Notes under the pieces: generated by a model
Told to the model about the DNA's origin: nothing
Databases searched by the model: none
Seen by the model: the letters and a program-made list of their open reading frames with translations, nothing else
Program-made: the position numbers and the translations under genes
Source of the DNA: Tritrichomonas foetus
Lineage: Eukaryota > Parabasalia > Tritrichomonadida > Tritrichomonadidae
Length of the DNA stretch: 64,000 bases
Assembly (NCBI GenBank): GCA_001839685.1
Contig: MLAK01000708.1
Location: forward strand, 2,325-66,324
Direction of reading: 5' to 3'
Shown: piece after piece, positions 1 to 9,878 of the stretch
How the letters are laid out: the number at the start of each line of letters is the position of its first letter
Numbering within the stretch: the first letter of the stretch is position 1

Positions 1-200
1 AGGAAAGAATCAGAAGAAAAGGAAAGAATCAGAAGAAAAGGAAAGAATCAGAAGAAAAGGAAAGAATCAGAAGAAAAGGAAAGAATCAGAAGAAAAGGAA
101 AGAATCAGAAGAAAAGGAAAGAATCAGAAGAAAAGGAAAGAATCAGAAGAAAAGGAAAGAATCAGAAGAAAAGGAAAGAATCAGAAGAAAAGGAAAGAAT
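1..200 (+). repeat. 19-bp tandem repeat, about 10.5 copies
   Basis: The unit AGGAAAGAATCAGAAGAAA repeats without change ten times and stops after ten bases of an eleventh copy; the array continues to the left of the window. Because 19 is not a multiple of 3, all three + frames read the same 19-residue peptide RKESEEKERIRRKGKNQKK in rotation, and none has a stop inside the array. The minus strand has a stop in every unit. It is either the 3' part of a gene for a highly charged repeat protein or a simple microsatellite. Confidence 0.95.
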
Positions 201-243
201 GCGAATAATCAAAAGAAATTATAGGGTTTCAAGACGAAAATGA
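1..243 (+). CDS. Possible 3' end of a charged-repeat protein (partial)
   Basis: Frame 1 is open from the window edge through the 19-bp array, leaves it as KERMRIIKRNYRVSRRK and stops at TGA 241-243. The other two + frames close earlier, at 206-208 and 222-224. The product would be almost entirely Arg, Lys, Glu, Ser, Asn and Gln, probably a helical or disordered tail. It converges with the copine gene 115 bases away. No start is visible and no domain is recognised, so whether it is translated is uncertain. Confidence 0.3.
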   Translation, partial: RKESEEKERIRRKGKNQKKRKESEEKERIRRKGKNQKKRKESEEKERIRRKGKNQKKRKESEEKERMRIIKRNYRVSRRK

Positions 244-357
244 TACTTATAGTATTTAGTTAATCAGAGAAAAAATACAATAAAACTAATAAGTGACGAT
301 TAAAGAATAGAGTAGTTATCTAATTATCAATATTTAAAAATGAATATTTATATAAGC

Positions 358-3090
358 TTATATTAATTCTGGTGTAAAATTATTTTGTTTGCAGAATATT
401 CCAATTTCTCTTGGCAAGTCGGCAAGCACGCGTGATACTTCATGTTTAAATGCTTCATCATCAGCACACTTCCTATAAGCCATGAATTTCACATTCTTTC
501 TTTTCTGTTCTTTTCCTGATGAGACAATCATTTGTTCATTGTTCAATTTTTCAAGCTCCACAAATTCTGAATCACCTACTCCAATGATGAAAATAGAAAT
601 TCCAACTTTGGATGCTTCAACAATTTCCTCTAATGTTTCATCAACATCTGTCATATCTCCACAAGTGATAATCAAAAGGACTGAATATCTATGAAGACTT
701 AAGAACTTTTCATTTGCCTTCAATCTAGCCTTACTTATCAATTCTGCAAGGCATCTTGGATGTGACAGTTGGATTCTCTTTAAAGAGCTTCGATAAGTAT
801 TCATTAGGCCTTCAAGACCGAGAACCATTGGATCCTTTGGGTTAAAGTTCAATGGGATATATTGTGAAACATCACCATCAACACAACCAGCAAATCCAAA
901 GAGCGAAAATCGTTTTTCATCATTATATTGTGTAAGTAATGATCCGAATTTATGGATACAACTTTCATATTCATTTAAGCAATCATGTGTTCGATAATGT
1001 AATGATTGTGGTGAAAATGGATCACGATTATCAATTGAAAAGTCTATTCCAACTGTAAAGTCAATTTGTAAACCACTTCGTAAATAGTCACAAATTGTTG
1101 GTTCACGAACAACTTTTAAGCCACTGAAATGGAACTGTCCAACATTCTTTTTATCCAATGTTATATCATAGTTACCAATGAAGCGCCTGAACTTCTTCAT
1201 TACCATTTGGTTTGATTCACCAAGCATGACTTCGGTTTCGTTTGGTCCGCGTGTGAAGAATTTAACGACTACATTGTTGTCTTCATCTTCATTTGAAAGC
1301 ATCTGCATTGGAATTTGGAATTGTTTGTAAGTGAACTTTCCTTTGGCAGTTGAAGCAGGATCACTTCTGAAAGCTTCAAAGAATTCATCGTGCTCGACCT
1401 CTTCGGGTATTTCTTCCTCTTCTTCTTCATAACCATCATAATAGTAGTAATAGAAAGAGCCATCAGTGAAATCTTCTTCTTCCTCTTCATATTCATAGCT
1501 TTCTTCATTCTGATCTTTCACATTCTTGTCTTCTTTCTTATCTTTCTTATCACCTTTTTTATGACCTTTCTTGTGACCTTTCTTATGACCCTTTTTATGA
1601 CCTTTCTTTTTGTCTTCTTTCTTTTTGTCTTCTTTCTTATCATCTTTCTTTTTGTCGTCTTTCTTATCATCTTTTCCACCATTCTTTCCTTTCTTATCAT
1701 CTTTTTTGTCTTTCTTATCGCCTTTACCTTTCTTTCCTTTTTCATCGCCTTTTTCACCTTTCTTTCCTTTTCCTTTGGCATTCTTTTCATCTCCTTTCTT
1801 GTCTTTTCCTTTTGCCTTTGGATCTTCGTTTTCATCTTCTTCCTCTTCTTCAGCGGCATGGTCGACTTGGTCTGTGCATCTTCTTCTTTTTACAATCTTA
1901 TGTTTGGTTTTGTGTGATTTACCATTCTTCTTCTTTTTGTGGACTTCACGACGCCTTGTTCGATTCTTTTGTTCAACTTCTTCCTCTTCTTCGTTGGCAT
2001 CATCAGTATCTTCATCTCCCTCTTTCTTTAGTTTTTTGGCTTTGGGATCATTATTTTCATCTTTTTTGCCTTTTGTGTTTTCTGTTTTTCCTTTTTCATC
2101 TTCGTCTTTCTTTGCTTTGGCGTCATCTTTCTTTCCTTTTACGTCATCTTTCTTTCCTTTTGCATCGTCTTTCTTTCCTTTTGCGTTTTTGCCACCTTTG
2201 CCGCCTTTCTTTCCATCTTTTGTATCTTTTTTGTCTTCTTTCTTACCTTTTCCTTTTTTATCGTCTTTTGTATCACCTTTCTTATCACCTTTTTTGTCGT
2301 CTTTAGAATCCTTTTTATCACTTTTCTTACCATTCTTTTTGCCACCTTTCTTATCATCTTTTTTGTCATCCTTTTTACCACCTTTTTTACTGCCTTTTTT
2401 GTCATCCTTTTTGTCATCTTTCTTTGCTTTCTTTCCAAAGCATCCAAGATCTTCGTCTTCGTCCTCGATCACGCGATGCTTTTTCTTCTTATGCTTTTTC
2501 GTCGTAATGTTTTCTTCGTCCTCAGGCTTCGGCGGGGGGACGACATGGATCACCTTGTAAATCACGAAGTATGGATCGATTGCGCCAATTTCTTTGGGCT
2601 TCTTTATTGCCTTCAAGTTCATGGTTCCGTATAAAAGTGCGCCACAGTGAAGTGATTGTTGTGAAATCACCAAAAGATCACCTTGCGAAGTGGTTTCGTT
2701 CGGCTTCCGAATTGGCAATCGATGTGGTTTTGAATTTTCATAGGCGAGAAAGTTGACATCAATATCGGCTTGACCTATACAATCGACCTTTGAAAGATCC
2801 ACGTCAGGCGTCTTCAAATTGTAGACGGAAAATCTGATTGGTTGAATCATCTCAAACATGTACATGACTTTCATAATAGTTTGAAATTTAGGACTGATTT
2901 CATCTTCAATCGCTTCTGTTCTGAGAACGGCTTGATAAAATGAGTCTTTGGTCGGGATTGATAACACAACGATAGTAAACGTTTTCTCTGGAATCTTAAG
3001 GTTGCGTGCAACGAGGCGAATATTTAAGAGTGGATGAACTACTTCGCTGCTTGATTGACCTTTTGTGTCAAAAGCAACTATTTCATTCAT
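358..3090 (-). CDS. Copine family protein with large Lys/Asp/Glu-rich insertion
   Basis: Copines are calcium-dependent phospholipid-binding proteins made of two C2 domains and a von Willebrand A-like copine domain. The first C2-like region is about residues 20-150. A second C2 begins near 145 (the DPYFVIYKV strand) and resumes at about 585 (KFTYKQFQIPM). Between them, residues about 190-580 are an insertion of KKDDKK, KKGDKK, KKGHKK and acidic EEEEE blocks, with a short FYYYYY run. The copine domain spans about 680-890, with IDFTVGIDFS, SLHYR, FSLFGFAG and IIGVGDSEF all recognisable. The metal site reads DFSID, where typical copines have DFTAS. The ATG at 3090 is the first in frame. A usual copine is about 550 residues; this one is 910 because of the insertion. 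Family assignment is secure; membrane binding is inferred. Confidence 0.9.
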   Translation of the reverse strand: MNEIVAFDTKGQSSSEVVHPLLNIRLVARNLKIPEKTFTIVVLSIPTKDSFYQAVLRTEAIEDEISPKFQTIMKVMYMFEMIQPIRFSVYNLKTPDVDLSKVDCIGQADIDVNFLAYENSKPHRLPIRKPNETTSQGDLLVISQQSLHCGALLYGTMNLKAIKKPKEIGAIDPYFVIYKVIHVVPPPKPEDEENITTKKHKKKKHRVIEDEDEDLGCFGKKAKKDDKKDDKKGSKKGGKKDDKKDDKKGGKKNGKKSDKKDSKDDKKGDKKGDTKDDKKGKGKKEDKKDTKDGKKGGKGGKNAKGKKDDAKGKKDDVKGKKDDAKAKKDEDEKGKTENTKGKKDENNDPKAKKLKKEGDEDTDDANEEEEEVEQKNRTRRREVHKKKKNGKSHKTKHKIVKRRRCTDQVDHAAEEEEEDENEDPKAKGKDKKGDEKNAKGKGKKGEKGDEKGKKGKGDKKDKKDDKKGKNGGKDDKKDDKKKDDKKEDKKKEDKKKGHKKGHKKGHKKGHKKGDKKDKKEDKNVKDQNEESYEYEEEEEDFTDGSFYYYYYDGYEEEEEEIPEEVEHDEFFEAFRSDPASTAKGKFTYKQFQIPMQMLSNEDEDNNVVVKFFTRGPNETEVMLGESNQMVMKKFRRFIGNYDITLDKKNVGQFHFSGLKVVREPTICDYLRSGLQIDFTVGIDFSIDNRDPFSPQSLHYRTHDCLNEYESCIHKFGSLLTQYNDEKRFSLFGFAGCVDGDVSQYIPLNFNPKDPMVLGLEGLMNTYRSSLKRIQLSHPRCLAELISKARLKANEKFLSLHRYSVLLIITCGDMTDVDETLEEIVEASKVGISIFIIGVGDSEFVELEKLNNEQMIVSSGKEQKRKNVKFMAYRKCADDEAFKHEVSRVLADLPREIGIFCKQNNFTPELI
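1350..2525 (-). repeat. Low-complexity Lys/Asp/Glu coding tract in the copine gene
   Basis: This is the DNA coding for the insertion. It is built from imperfect AAG/GAT/GAA-type codon repeats (CTT/ATC/TTC on the + strand). It includes five near-perfect KKGHK-type units around 1555-1610 and KGKKDD-type units around 2120-2200. The antisense strand has long open frames made only of Ser, Phe and Leu, which are composition artefacts and not genes. Confidence 0.9.
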
Positions 3091-3720
3091 GAAATCTTTG
3101 AGAGCTAATTGTGGAAGAGCAATTGAATGGTTTACACATTATTTTTCAAAGAACATGATTCAAAATTCCGATACTTTTCGCTTTTTGTATGATTTACAAA
3201 TTTTATTCAATGATCTACAAGTAATCCCTCTGAAAATTCTGTCAGCATCTTTAATCTTCTATTTCCAAGCTTAACTGAGCTAGATGAAGCATTAATCATT
3301 CAATAGAGTGATAACAAACAGCTTATTAGAAAGAATTATATATAAAATTCTACCAATTGACATATCGCAGATTGGAAATTTGATGAATACAAAAATATTG
3401 AAAAATGATATTTCAAATATCCAAAGAAAATAAATAAGTAGTATAGTTCACCTTCTGACCAGGGTTTAAGAAAAAATTGACAAAAAAAATTCTGGCCCTT
3501 TATTTTTTGAGCGACTGTCCATCTAAGTATGCAAGAAACTATACAGCGTTAGTAGAATAGAATAGAAGAGATTATCAAACTAGCTCACATACGAATTCCT
3601 CAGGCAAAAACATCAAAGGCATGCACCGACCAAATAAGCTGTGAAAAATAAAAAAAATCACGAAAAGAAAGATGAGCTTCTATCGAATTTACAAACAAAT
3701 ATACAAACATTGCGATTTTT
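3091..3720. other. Intergenic, AT-rich
   Basis: Upstream of the copine gene and downstream of the YJU2 gene. I see no convincing coding frame, RNA gene or repeat. Short open frames here have neither protein-like composition nor recognisable motifs. Confidence 0.6.
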
Positions 3721-4569
3721 TCAATCGCTTTCTGATTCGTCTGATGATGAATCACCATATGCCAAAAGTCCTCCAGTTGGTGGCATTGATCGATTTTGTG
3801 CATTCAAAGCACCATGCCGAATGAGTTCATTCCCACACGAATAGTCATGACACTCTTCATCGTTGTGAGTTGCTCGACTACTTCCTGTGTCATTTTTCGG
3901 CTGTCTAGCGAAGGCCTTACTGAGCATGATTGCCCGCTTCATGAGTTGCGGCCTTGGCTTGAATTTCGAATCTTCAGACCGAAAAGCCTCAACGCGTTTG
4001 AGGTCGTCGGCCGTTAAGTTGCTGTGCTTCATGCTTGATTCTTGGTCATGAATTCTTTTCAGATCTCTTTTTTTGAGTCGCCTCTTTTTCCTGCGACTTT
4101 GAGAGACGAGCCTTTCGAGTTCCTCCGTTTGGAGCAATTCATGTTCTTTACTTTTTGATTGGGTTTCAAGGATCGTTATGGCGCTTCCTTGCATCTTCAT
4201 TTTTTCCTCCTCGATATTTTCCAACTGAACTTTGAGCCAGGGTTCGAAATGACGAGTTGATTCTTGCTCGACAATGTAATCTGAGTGTTCGGGGTCTGTT
4301 TTAATCGTGATTTCGGCATAGCAATTTTTGCAATGAATATAAAATCGGTAAACAGGTTGACCAAGGTAAAATTCATTATAACACAATTCTTTTCGACTGT
4401 TTGCCTTGGTTCCTTGAAACATGTAATCTCCACAATTTGAACATTGAATCGACATCGGAAGCATAAATCGGACATCGTGCTGTCCATTATGTGGTTTACT
4501 TCTACGGCCGGCTTTGTTTGGATTGAAGTCAGATGGGATGTAACTACATTGAACCTTTCTTTCACCCAT
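3721..4569 (-). CDS. YJU2: Yju2/CCDC94 (CWC16 family) splicing factor
   Basis: Yju2 joins the spliceosome around Prp2 action and promotes the first splicing step. The N-terminal signature is complete: MGERKVQCSYIPSDFNP at the start, FMLPMSIQCSNCGDY with C43 and C46, then NEFYLG.PVYRFYIHCKNC with C80 and C83 as the zinc pair, and AEITIKTDPEHSDY. This is collinear with human CCDC94 and yeast Yju2. The C-terminal half (from about residue 110) is coiled and charged, with a basic RRKKRRLKKRDLKR block near 160-175 and an acidic Ser tail. Length (282) is normal for the family. The ATG at 4569 gives the conserved family N-terminus. With the Brr2 gene in the same window it argues for a working spliceosome. 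Confidence 0.92.
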   Translation of the reverse strand: MGERKVQCSYIPSDFNPNKAGRRSKPHNGQHDVRFMLPMSIQCSNCGDYMFQGTKANSRKELCYNEFYLGQPVYRFYIHCKNCYAEITIKTDPEHSDYIVEQESTRHFEPWLKVQLENIEEEKMKMQGSAITILETQSKSKEHELLQTEELERLVSQSRRKKRRLKKRDLKRIHDQESSMKHSNLTADDLKRVEAFRSEDSKFKPRPQLMKRAIMLSKAFARQPKNDTGSSRATHNDEECHDYSCGNELIRHGALNAQNRSMPPTGGLLAYGDSSSDESESD

Positions 4570-5399
4570 AAAACAAGCCTATCGTTTGAAATGTTATATG
4601 AAAAATCATGTGTATTTTTCTATCAAAACAGTGATCAATTCAATAAGGACATATTATGTGATATGAAAAAGTGAACAATTGGAATTTTGATGAGCTCGAT
4701 ATGAGAAAATATAAAAACGAAAAGTAGGATGAGATAATTGCATACATATTTAAAAGTGGAAATTATTATGAATTGCACATTTTAAATCATTAGATTAGTT
4801 GTGATCTCGAATATCATATTTAATTATCACTCAAATTAAGAGATAGATCTTTATTAATTGGATGAGATTATGTTTTCCTTGATTTTAATCAAATGGATAA
4901 TGGCTGTTTCGTGAACTATTCAAAACTTATCACCAAATCTAAACATTTCTAAATCTCAAAAAAAATATTATCGTACTTCAATATTTCGCCTCAAATTACT
5001 GCGTTTAATGATCCTTTCGTTTATGATCAAAATATAATAAAGATCGAAAAAACATTCGAATAAATATTAGATAAAAGGAAGCTGTAATATTTGAAAATGC
5101 AATAAATCATGTATAGAAGTACAGCTATTCAATCAATACAACTATCTAGAAAAAATTAGGAGATATCAAAAAAATATTTCCAAATCACAAACTCTTAACC
5201 CGAATATTTCTTTTCTAATCTCAGTAAAATAAGGAATTTTATGGCTTTTGTATTATAAAAGTCCGTAGAAAATTCATAAAAGAATGTAACAAATATCCCA
5301 AGTCTATTTTATTTTCACATGTTTTGAATACTTTACATTTTTTTTCTGACAAAAAAAGGGTAATAATATTATTTTGTTATCATTGATTCAAAAAGTACG
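4570..5399. other. Intergenic between YJU2 and the Rho GTPase (divergent)
   Basis: Contains both promoters. A CACTTTTTC motif on the minus strand lies about 95 bases upstream of YJU2. The rest is AT-rich without coding signal. Confidence 0.5.
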
Positions 5400-5407
5400 T
5401 CACTTTT
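5400..5407 (+). promoter_or_regulatory. Initiator-like TCACTTTT upstream of the Rho GTPase
   Basis: Matches the trichomonad initiator consensus TCAY(T/A). Transcription from its A would leave a 5' leader of about 46 bases before the ATG at 5448. Assignment rests on motif and position only. Confidence 0.4.
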
Positions 5408-5447
5408 GGTCGATTGAGTTTTTGAGACAAAAGTGAAAAATTTAAAA

Positions 5448-6020
5448 ATGGCTCAGAAGGTGAAGGTCGTTGTTGTCGGCGATGGCGCTGTAGGTAAAAC
5501 ATGCTTGTTATGGGCCTACGCCAAGAACGAGATTCCTCCAGATTACGTACCAACAGTTTTCGACAATTATGTCGTTAAGCTTCAAGTAAACGGATCAGAC
5601 GTCAATCTTCAGCTTTGGGATACAGCAGGTCAGGAAGACCTCGAGAATATCCGAGTCTTGTCCTATACCAACACAGACGTTTTTCTTGTTTGTTTCAGTG
5701 TTGTCGAACCCACATCTCTCCAAAACGTTCAGACCAAGTGGCTCACCGAGCTCAAACAATACATTAAGGACCCAGTCATTGTGTTGGTAGGATTAAAAGT
5801 CGATCTCAGAAAAGATGATGCAACCCTCCAACAACTTTCTCAACAAGGACAAAGGCCAATCACAGCAGAAGCCGGAAAGGCCAAGGCTGACGAAATTCAT
5901 GCTGTCGGCTATTGTGAATGCTCCGCTAAATTACAAGAAGGAGTGAAACCTGTCTTTGATCTGGCTCTTACTACAGCTCTAAAGCCAAAGAAAGCAAAGA
6001 AGCCATGCCTCCTCCTTTAA
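5448..6020 (+). CDS. Rho/Rac-type small GTPase with CLLL prenylation tail
   Basis: A 190-residue signalling GTPase, probably controlling actin and membrane behaviour. The P-loop GDGAVGKT is at 11-18, the effector region PTVFDNY follows with T36, DTAGQE is at 58-63, a Rho insert helix (DATLQQLSQQGQ) is present, and the protein ends in CLLL, which predicts geranylgeranylation. G12-, A59- and Q61-type positions are normal. One oddity: the G4 motif reads GLKVDL where Rac has GTKLDL, so the Thr is lost while Lys and Asp are kept. The frame extends five codons upstream to GTG, but ATG at 5448 gives the usual Rho start. The stop TAA overlaps TAAA, a possible polyadenylation signal. Confidence 0.95.
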   Translation: MAQKVKVVVVGDGAVGKTCLLWAYAKNEIPPDYVPTVFDNYVVKLQVNGSDVNLQLWDTAGQEDLENIRVLSYTNTDVFLVCFSVVEPTSLQNVQTKWLTELKQYIKDPVIVLVGLKVDLRKDDATLQQLSQQGQRPITAEAGKAKADEIHAVGYCECSAKLQEGVKPVFDLALTTALKPKKAKKPCLLL

Positions 6021-8675
6021 AGATTAAACAAATTTACTGCAAACTCAGCTTTCATTCTACATTATTAATACATATTTTTTTTCATTTTCTAAAAAAATCT
6101 GGAATAGTCATGTTTATTCGTTATTAAATCTATTCTGGAGTGATAAAGTTGATTTCATCAGTCACATTTGGCTAAAACTATCGAGATATTTTTTATCAAA
6201 GATGGCTTTTTGCTATCTCTTTGCTATCTACTTTCTTACTTTTTGAGAACAATTTTTTTGTCAACTATAATTTGTGTTGAAGAGAGAGGAAATTTGTGAT
6301 AAAATCCTCTAATAAAAAATATTCTCAAAAAGTTATATAACATATAAAAAAATTAAACGAACATGGGGACAATGGTGATGTGACAAATTCAAAAAATTCA
6401 ATTATCTTATTAGGACAATTGAGGCTAAATATAAGAAAAAAAGTTACATGAAATGAAAAATAAGCAAAATTCGATAGATATAGGATATTTTATTTCGCTA
6501 AATGATATTTTAAATTTAATACATTAATTTGTCAATTATTTTTTCGGTTAATTAGGCTTTAATTTCTTTTTTAGCGAGATAAATATATTTTGAATTTCTG
6601 AACTTGATTTCGGTAAAAAATCCTGTTTTAGGAGGAAACTATCTTATTTATTCTTTTTCTTGATCTAAAAACAGAAATTATTCTTCTTCCAAAAAATAAA
6701 TTTTTGAATGAACATTCAAAAATTGTCTATTGACTAACTTTTCTCTTCATAACATGAAGTTCATATTGTATATTTTACAGTTCAAAATTCTGGATTATGC
6801 GATCATTCAAAACGATAAACGATATCTAGAAGTCAATATTTTCACAACGTCTGTTTGATGTTATTTTCCTTTTATCCTATCTGACAATATTTTGTTTTCG
6901 TGATCTCTAAGATCATCTAAAAAATATGTTATCATGATATTTGATTAAGTCTAATCACATTTTTCATTTCCGAAAAACTAAATATAATTCGTCACATATT
7001 CACTTTGTATCTGGCCTGAAAGACGAAAGGCAATGTTTCAATTGGCTAAATGTATAACAATGACTCCTCCATAATGAATAAAAAGATTTAAAGCCAAACT
7101 CATTTCAATACTTTTTCGCATATTTCAAATGTTTTCTCTTTCGTGCGAAACATGCTTTATTTAGATTCTAAATGTCTGTTAGTGTTGCCACTGCCTCTAG
7201 AAATCACGCGTGATGGTTATATTTTTTGTGAATTCTTTTGTGAAAGAAAAACTTATAACGGTTTTCCTAAATATGATGAATAGATATTTATGTATATTTC
7301 TGATGTTTCATAGTCAGGAATGAATCATTTTGAAAAAACCCATCATCTAATTATTCTTGTTCATGTTTCATTTTTCATAGGAGAAAACACTCTTTACGTC
7401 ATTATTGAGAAGATTTATACAGGAAATTTTCCTAAATTAGGGAAATATAATGAAATACAATGAAATTTTATGAAATCATTTTCTGGGTTCTTTCATGTTT
7501 GATTTTGTGGTTTGATTGAATCAGAAGATTTGGGGAAAGTTTTTTCACGTTTTGAGTATACTCTTACTAACGGCTTATTGAGAAAATGAATTTATCCATG
7601 AAAAGCTTTTTTCACCAAATATTGTTCTCAATATCATGAAATGTGCAGCGATAATGATTCTTGAGCATTCACATAGATTATGAAATATCATTTAATTATG
7701 TGATTTTTTTGCGAAATACTTCGAAATATTTCTTTTCCAAATATACCGAAGGATCAGAGAAAGGCATTTTTGCCAAAATCTCAAATTAGACATCTCTAGA
7801 AATAAAGGGTCTTCAGTTTTGCAGTGAACACTTTTCGTTTATTTGACTTTTCATTTGACCTTATATGTTCACGATGCCACCAGCTTCACTTGAGTATGTT
7901 TCACCGATTTTTCTGTACGAAATTTGAAAGGATGCCTGAAAATTCAATATATTGATTGTATAAAGTGATTTCTAACAGTTTGTGGAGAACTTTTGATTTG
8001 ATATGGAAATTTTCATTGATAATAATATTATTTTCGTACGAAAATCTAATGAAACTAGAATCTACTAGATCTCCCGCAAAAGTTTTCCACATGAATATCT
8101 ATGTAAAATATTTTTTGTGTGATATTGTGAAATAACAAAATAATTGCTTTAAATATTTGTGTGAAATTGTGAAAATTCATTTATTGTGAGGAATTGTGGC
8201 AAAACATCCGCAGCTGAGTTGGATAACGACAACAACTTAATATAGTAGGTAACATTAAACACAGTAACATCATCTTAAAAGGATTGATTTTCAGCATTAA
8301 ATTGAATTCATTAAACCTTTTCATAGAATTGGTGATTCATTCGTTGATATAAAACTGATAAACCATAGAAATCATATTTAACAAATTCTAAAAATAAATC
8401 ACTTTATCAGAAAAAAAAATAAGTCCTTGAACAATTCAAAGTGGATCTTAAACCAACTTAATTGAAATAATTAAAATAATAATATATGTTAATATTCAAA
8501 ATTCAATTTGAAATCGATTCTTTAATTTTCACATTCAATTATTAGGATTGAATCATTACTATTTCCCCAATTTATCACAATTATGTAGTTATAATTTTCA
8601 AAAATTGATCGGTTACCTTCAAAAATAAAATAAAATTGCTACAAAAATCATTCAAATTATTTATTCGGAAAAAAT
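6021..8675. other. 2.65 kb AT-rich stretch without a recognisable gene
   Basis: No coding frame with protein-like composition. A minus-strand frame of 63 codons at 7901-8092 begins with ATG but resembles nothing known. A short inverted repeat (TTTTTGAATG / CATTCAAAAA, two-base loop) lies near 6702-6723. Confidence 0.55.
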
Positions 8676-8683
8676 TCATTTTA
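8676..8683 (+). promoter_or_regulatory. Initiator-like TCATTTTA upstream of kinase
   Basis: TCATTTTA ends 15 bases before the ATG at 8699 and matches TCAY(T/A). It supports ATG 8699 as the start and argues against the upstream TTG at 8636. Confidence 0.45.
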
Positions 8684-8698
8684 CCAAATTCCTCATTA

Positions 8699-9772
8699 AT
8701 GAATGAACAAACGAATATCAATGCCAAAACTCTCGAGGAGCATTTCTATAGTCTAATTCGTCCAATAGGGAAAGGAGGCACCTGCACCGTCTTTCTTGTT
8801 AATAGCATCAAATATCATGAAGAATTTGTTATTAAAACAATTCCAGTCACTAACAAAGAAAGTACAAAACGCTCTGAGATCAACGCCCTGATGAATCTCA
8901 GCCATCCACACATCATCAATATGTATGAATATTTTTATGATGAATTTTATTTGTATATTGTTCTTGAATATTGTCCAGGCGGTTCCTTAAATGATATTAT
9001 AGAAAGTGGAGGTAGAATGGAAACTCCACAGTTGATTACTTATTGCAAAGATATAATTTCCGGTTTGAACCATTGCCATCAAAATCATATTGCTCATCTT
9101 GACATTAAACCTCAAAACATTCTTATTGACCGCTACGGCCGTTTAAAGCTTGCAGATTTTGGACTCAGTTTATTATTGAACGGTGCTCATTCGTCTAATC
9201 AGTTTGCTGGATCGAGGATATTCATGGCACCTGAGATATTCCAGAAGCACACGTTTGATCCATTTGCAGCCGATATTTGGTCGCTCGGAGTGACATTTTT
9301 CATGATGGCAACTGGAGAGTCGCCTTGGGGAAACGGAAACAAGCTAGAAATTGAAAAGGCAATTTCCGTTGGCCTCTACTATTACCCAGATTTTATTGAT
9401 GGTGACTTCTTGAAGCTCCTCAAGAAAATGATTGATATCAACCCAAGCAACCGAATAACTATTGAAAAAGTGGCTAGCTTGAAAATGTTTCAAACATCAA
9501 ATGTTGTAATGAAAAGCCTTTCATTGAATCGATCAACTACAATCAAGACACAGCTTGTAAAGCTTCCAACGCTCCATTTGGGAAATACTGAGGCACCAGG
9601 TATTCAAACAACGAGTAGACTTCGGAAAAGGCTCAATTCGATGACAGACAACAAAGCTATGATGAAAGACGCATCAATTGCAATCCAGTCCGTGAACCTA
9701 ACACGGCATGTATCTATACCGATTTCAAAGAAACGCCAGTTTAAAGTGGCTAAATCATTCGCAAACCTGTAA
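8699..9772 (+). CDS. CAMK-like Ser/Thr protein kinase with HLD in place of HRD
   Basis: A 357-residue kinase with a single catalytic domain at about residues 20-265. Seen in order: glycine loop GKGGTCTV, FVIKTI lysine, SEINAL helix-C Glu, catalytic loop AHLDIKPQN, DFGLS, MAPEIF and DIWSLGVTFF. The catalytic loop Arg is Leu (HLD), while the catalytic Asp, Lys and Asn remain, so it may be active without Arg-dependent activation. It is a clear paralogue of the kinase at 57378 (same SIKY..EF strand, CPGGSL hinge, DRYGRLKLADFGL). The unspliced frame ends in KSFANL. Removal of a GTAAGT...TTTAG segment at 9769-9841 would add VRAYAQDDFGK and give 368 residues, the same length as the paralogue. Confidence 0.88.
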   Translation: MNEQTNINAKTLEEHFYSLIRPIGKGGTCTVFLVNSIKYHEEFVIKTIPVTNKESTKRSEINALMNLSHPHIINMYEYFYDEFYLYIVLEYCPGGSLNDIIESGGRMETPQLITYCKDIISGLNHCHQNHIAHLDIKPQNILIDRYGRLKLADFGLSLLLNGAHSSNQFAGSRIFMAPEIFQKHTFDPFAADIWSLGVTFFMMATGESPWGNGNKLEIEKAISVGLYYYPDFIDGDFLKLLKKMIDINPSNRITIEKVASLKMFQTSNVVMKSLSLNRSTTIKTQLVKLPTLHLGNTEAPGIQTTSRLRKRLNSMTDNKAMMKDASIAIQSVNLTRHVSIPISKKRQFKVAKSFANL

Positions 9773-9841
9773 GTAATCTTTCTTTCCCCTTTTTTTGTAA
9801 AAATACTAGGATGTTCTATCTTTTCTTTCTCTTTTCTTTAG
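9769..9841 (+). other. Candidate 73-nt spliceosomal intron at the kinase 3' end
   Basis: Begins GTAAGT and ends in the pyrimidine-rich TTTCTTTAG. The in-frame TAA that closes the long frame lies inside the donor. Splicing joins CT to G (Leu) and continues VRAYAQDDFGK to TGA at 9876-9878. The paralogue at 57378 ends in ILKLVSTFED, which lines up with FANLVRAYAQDD. The donor and acceptor differ from the GTATGT...ACTAACACACAG pattern best known in T. vaginalis, which weakens the case. Confidence 0.45.
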
Positions 9842-9878
9842 GGTTCGTGCTTATGCCCAAGATGATTTTGGTAAATGA

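Noticed and set aside
1390..2560. Long + strand frames rich in Ser, Phe and Leu opposite the copine insertion
   Set aside because: They are antisense reflections of Lys/Asp/Glu codon repeats, with no domain and unnatural composition.
5433..5447. GTG-started extension of the Rho GTPase
   Set aside because: GTG is not expected to start translation here and the ATG at 5448 gives the standard family N-terminus.
7901..8092. Minus-strand ATG frame of 63 codons
   Set aside because: Isolated, no similarity recognised, and of a length expected by chance in 2.6 kb of AT-rich DNA.
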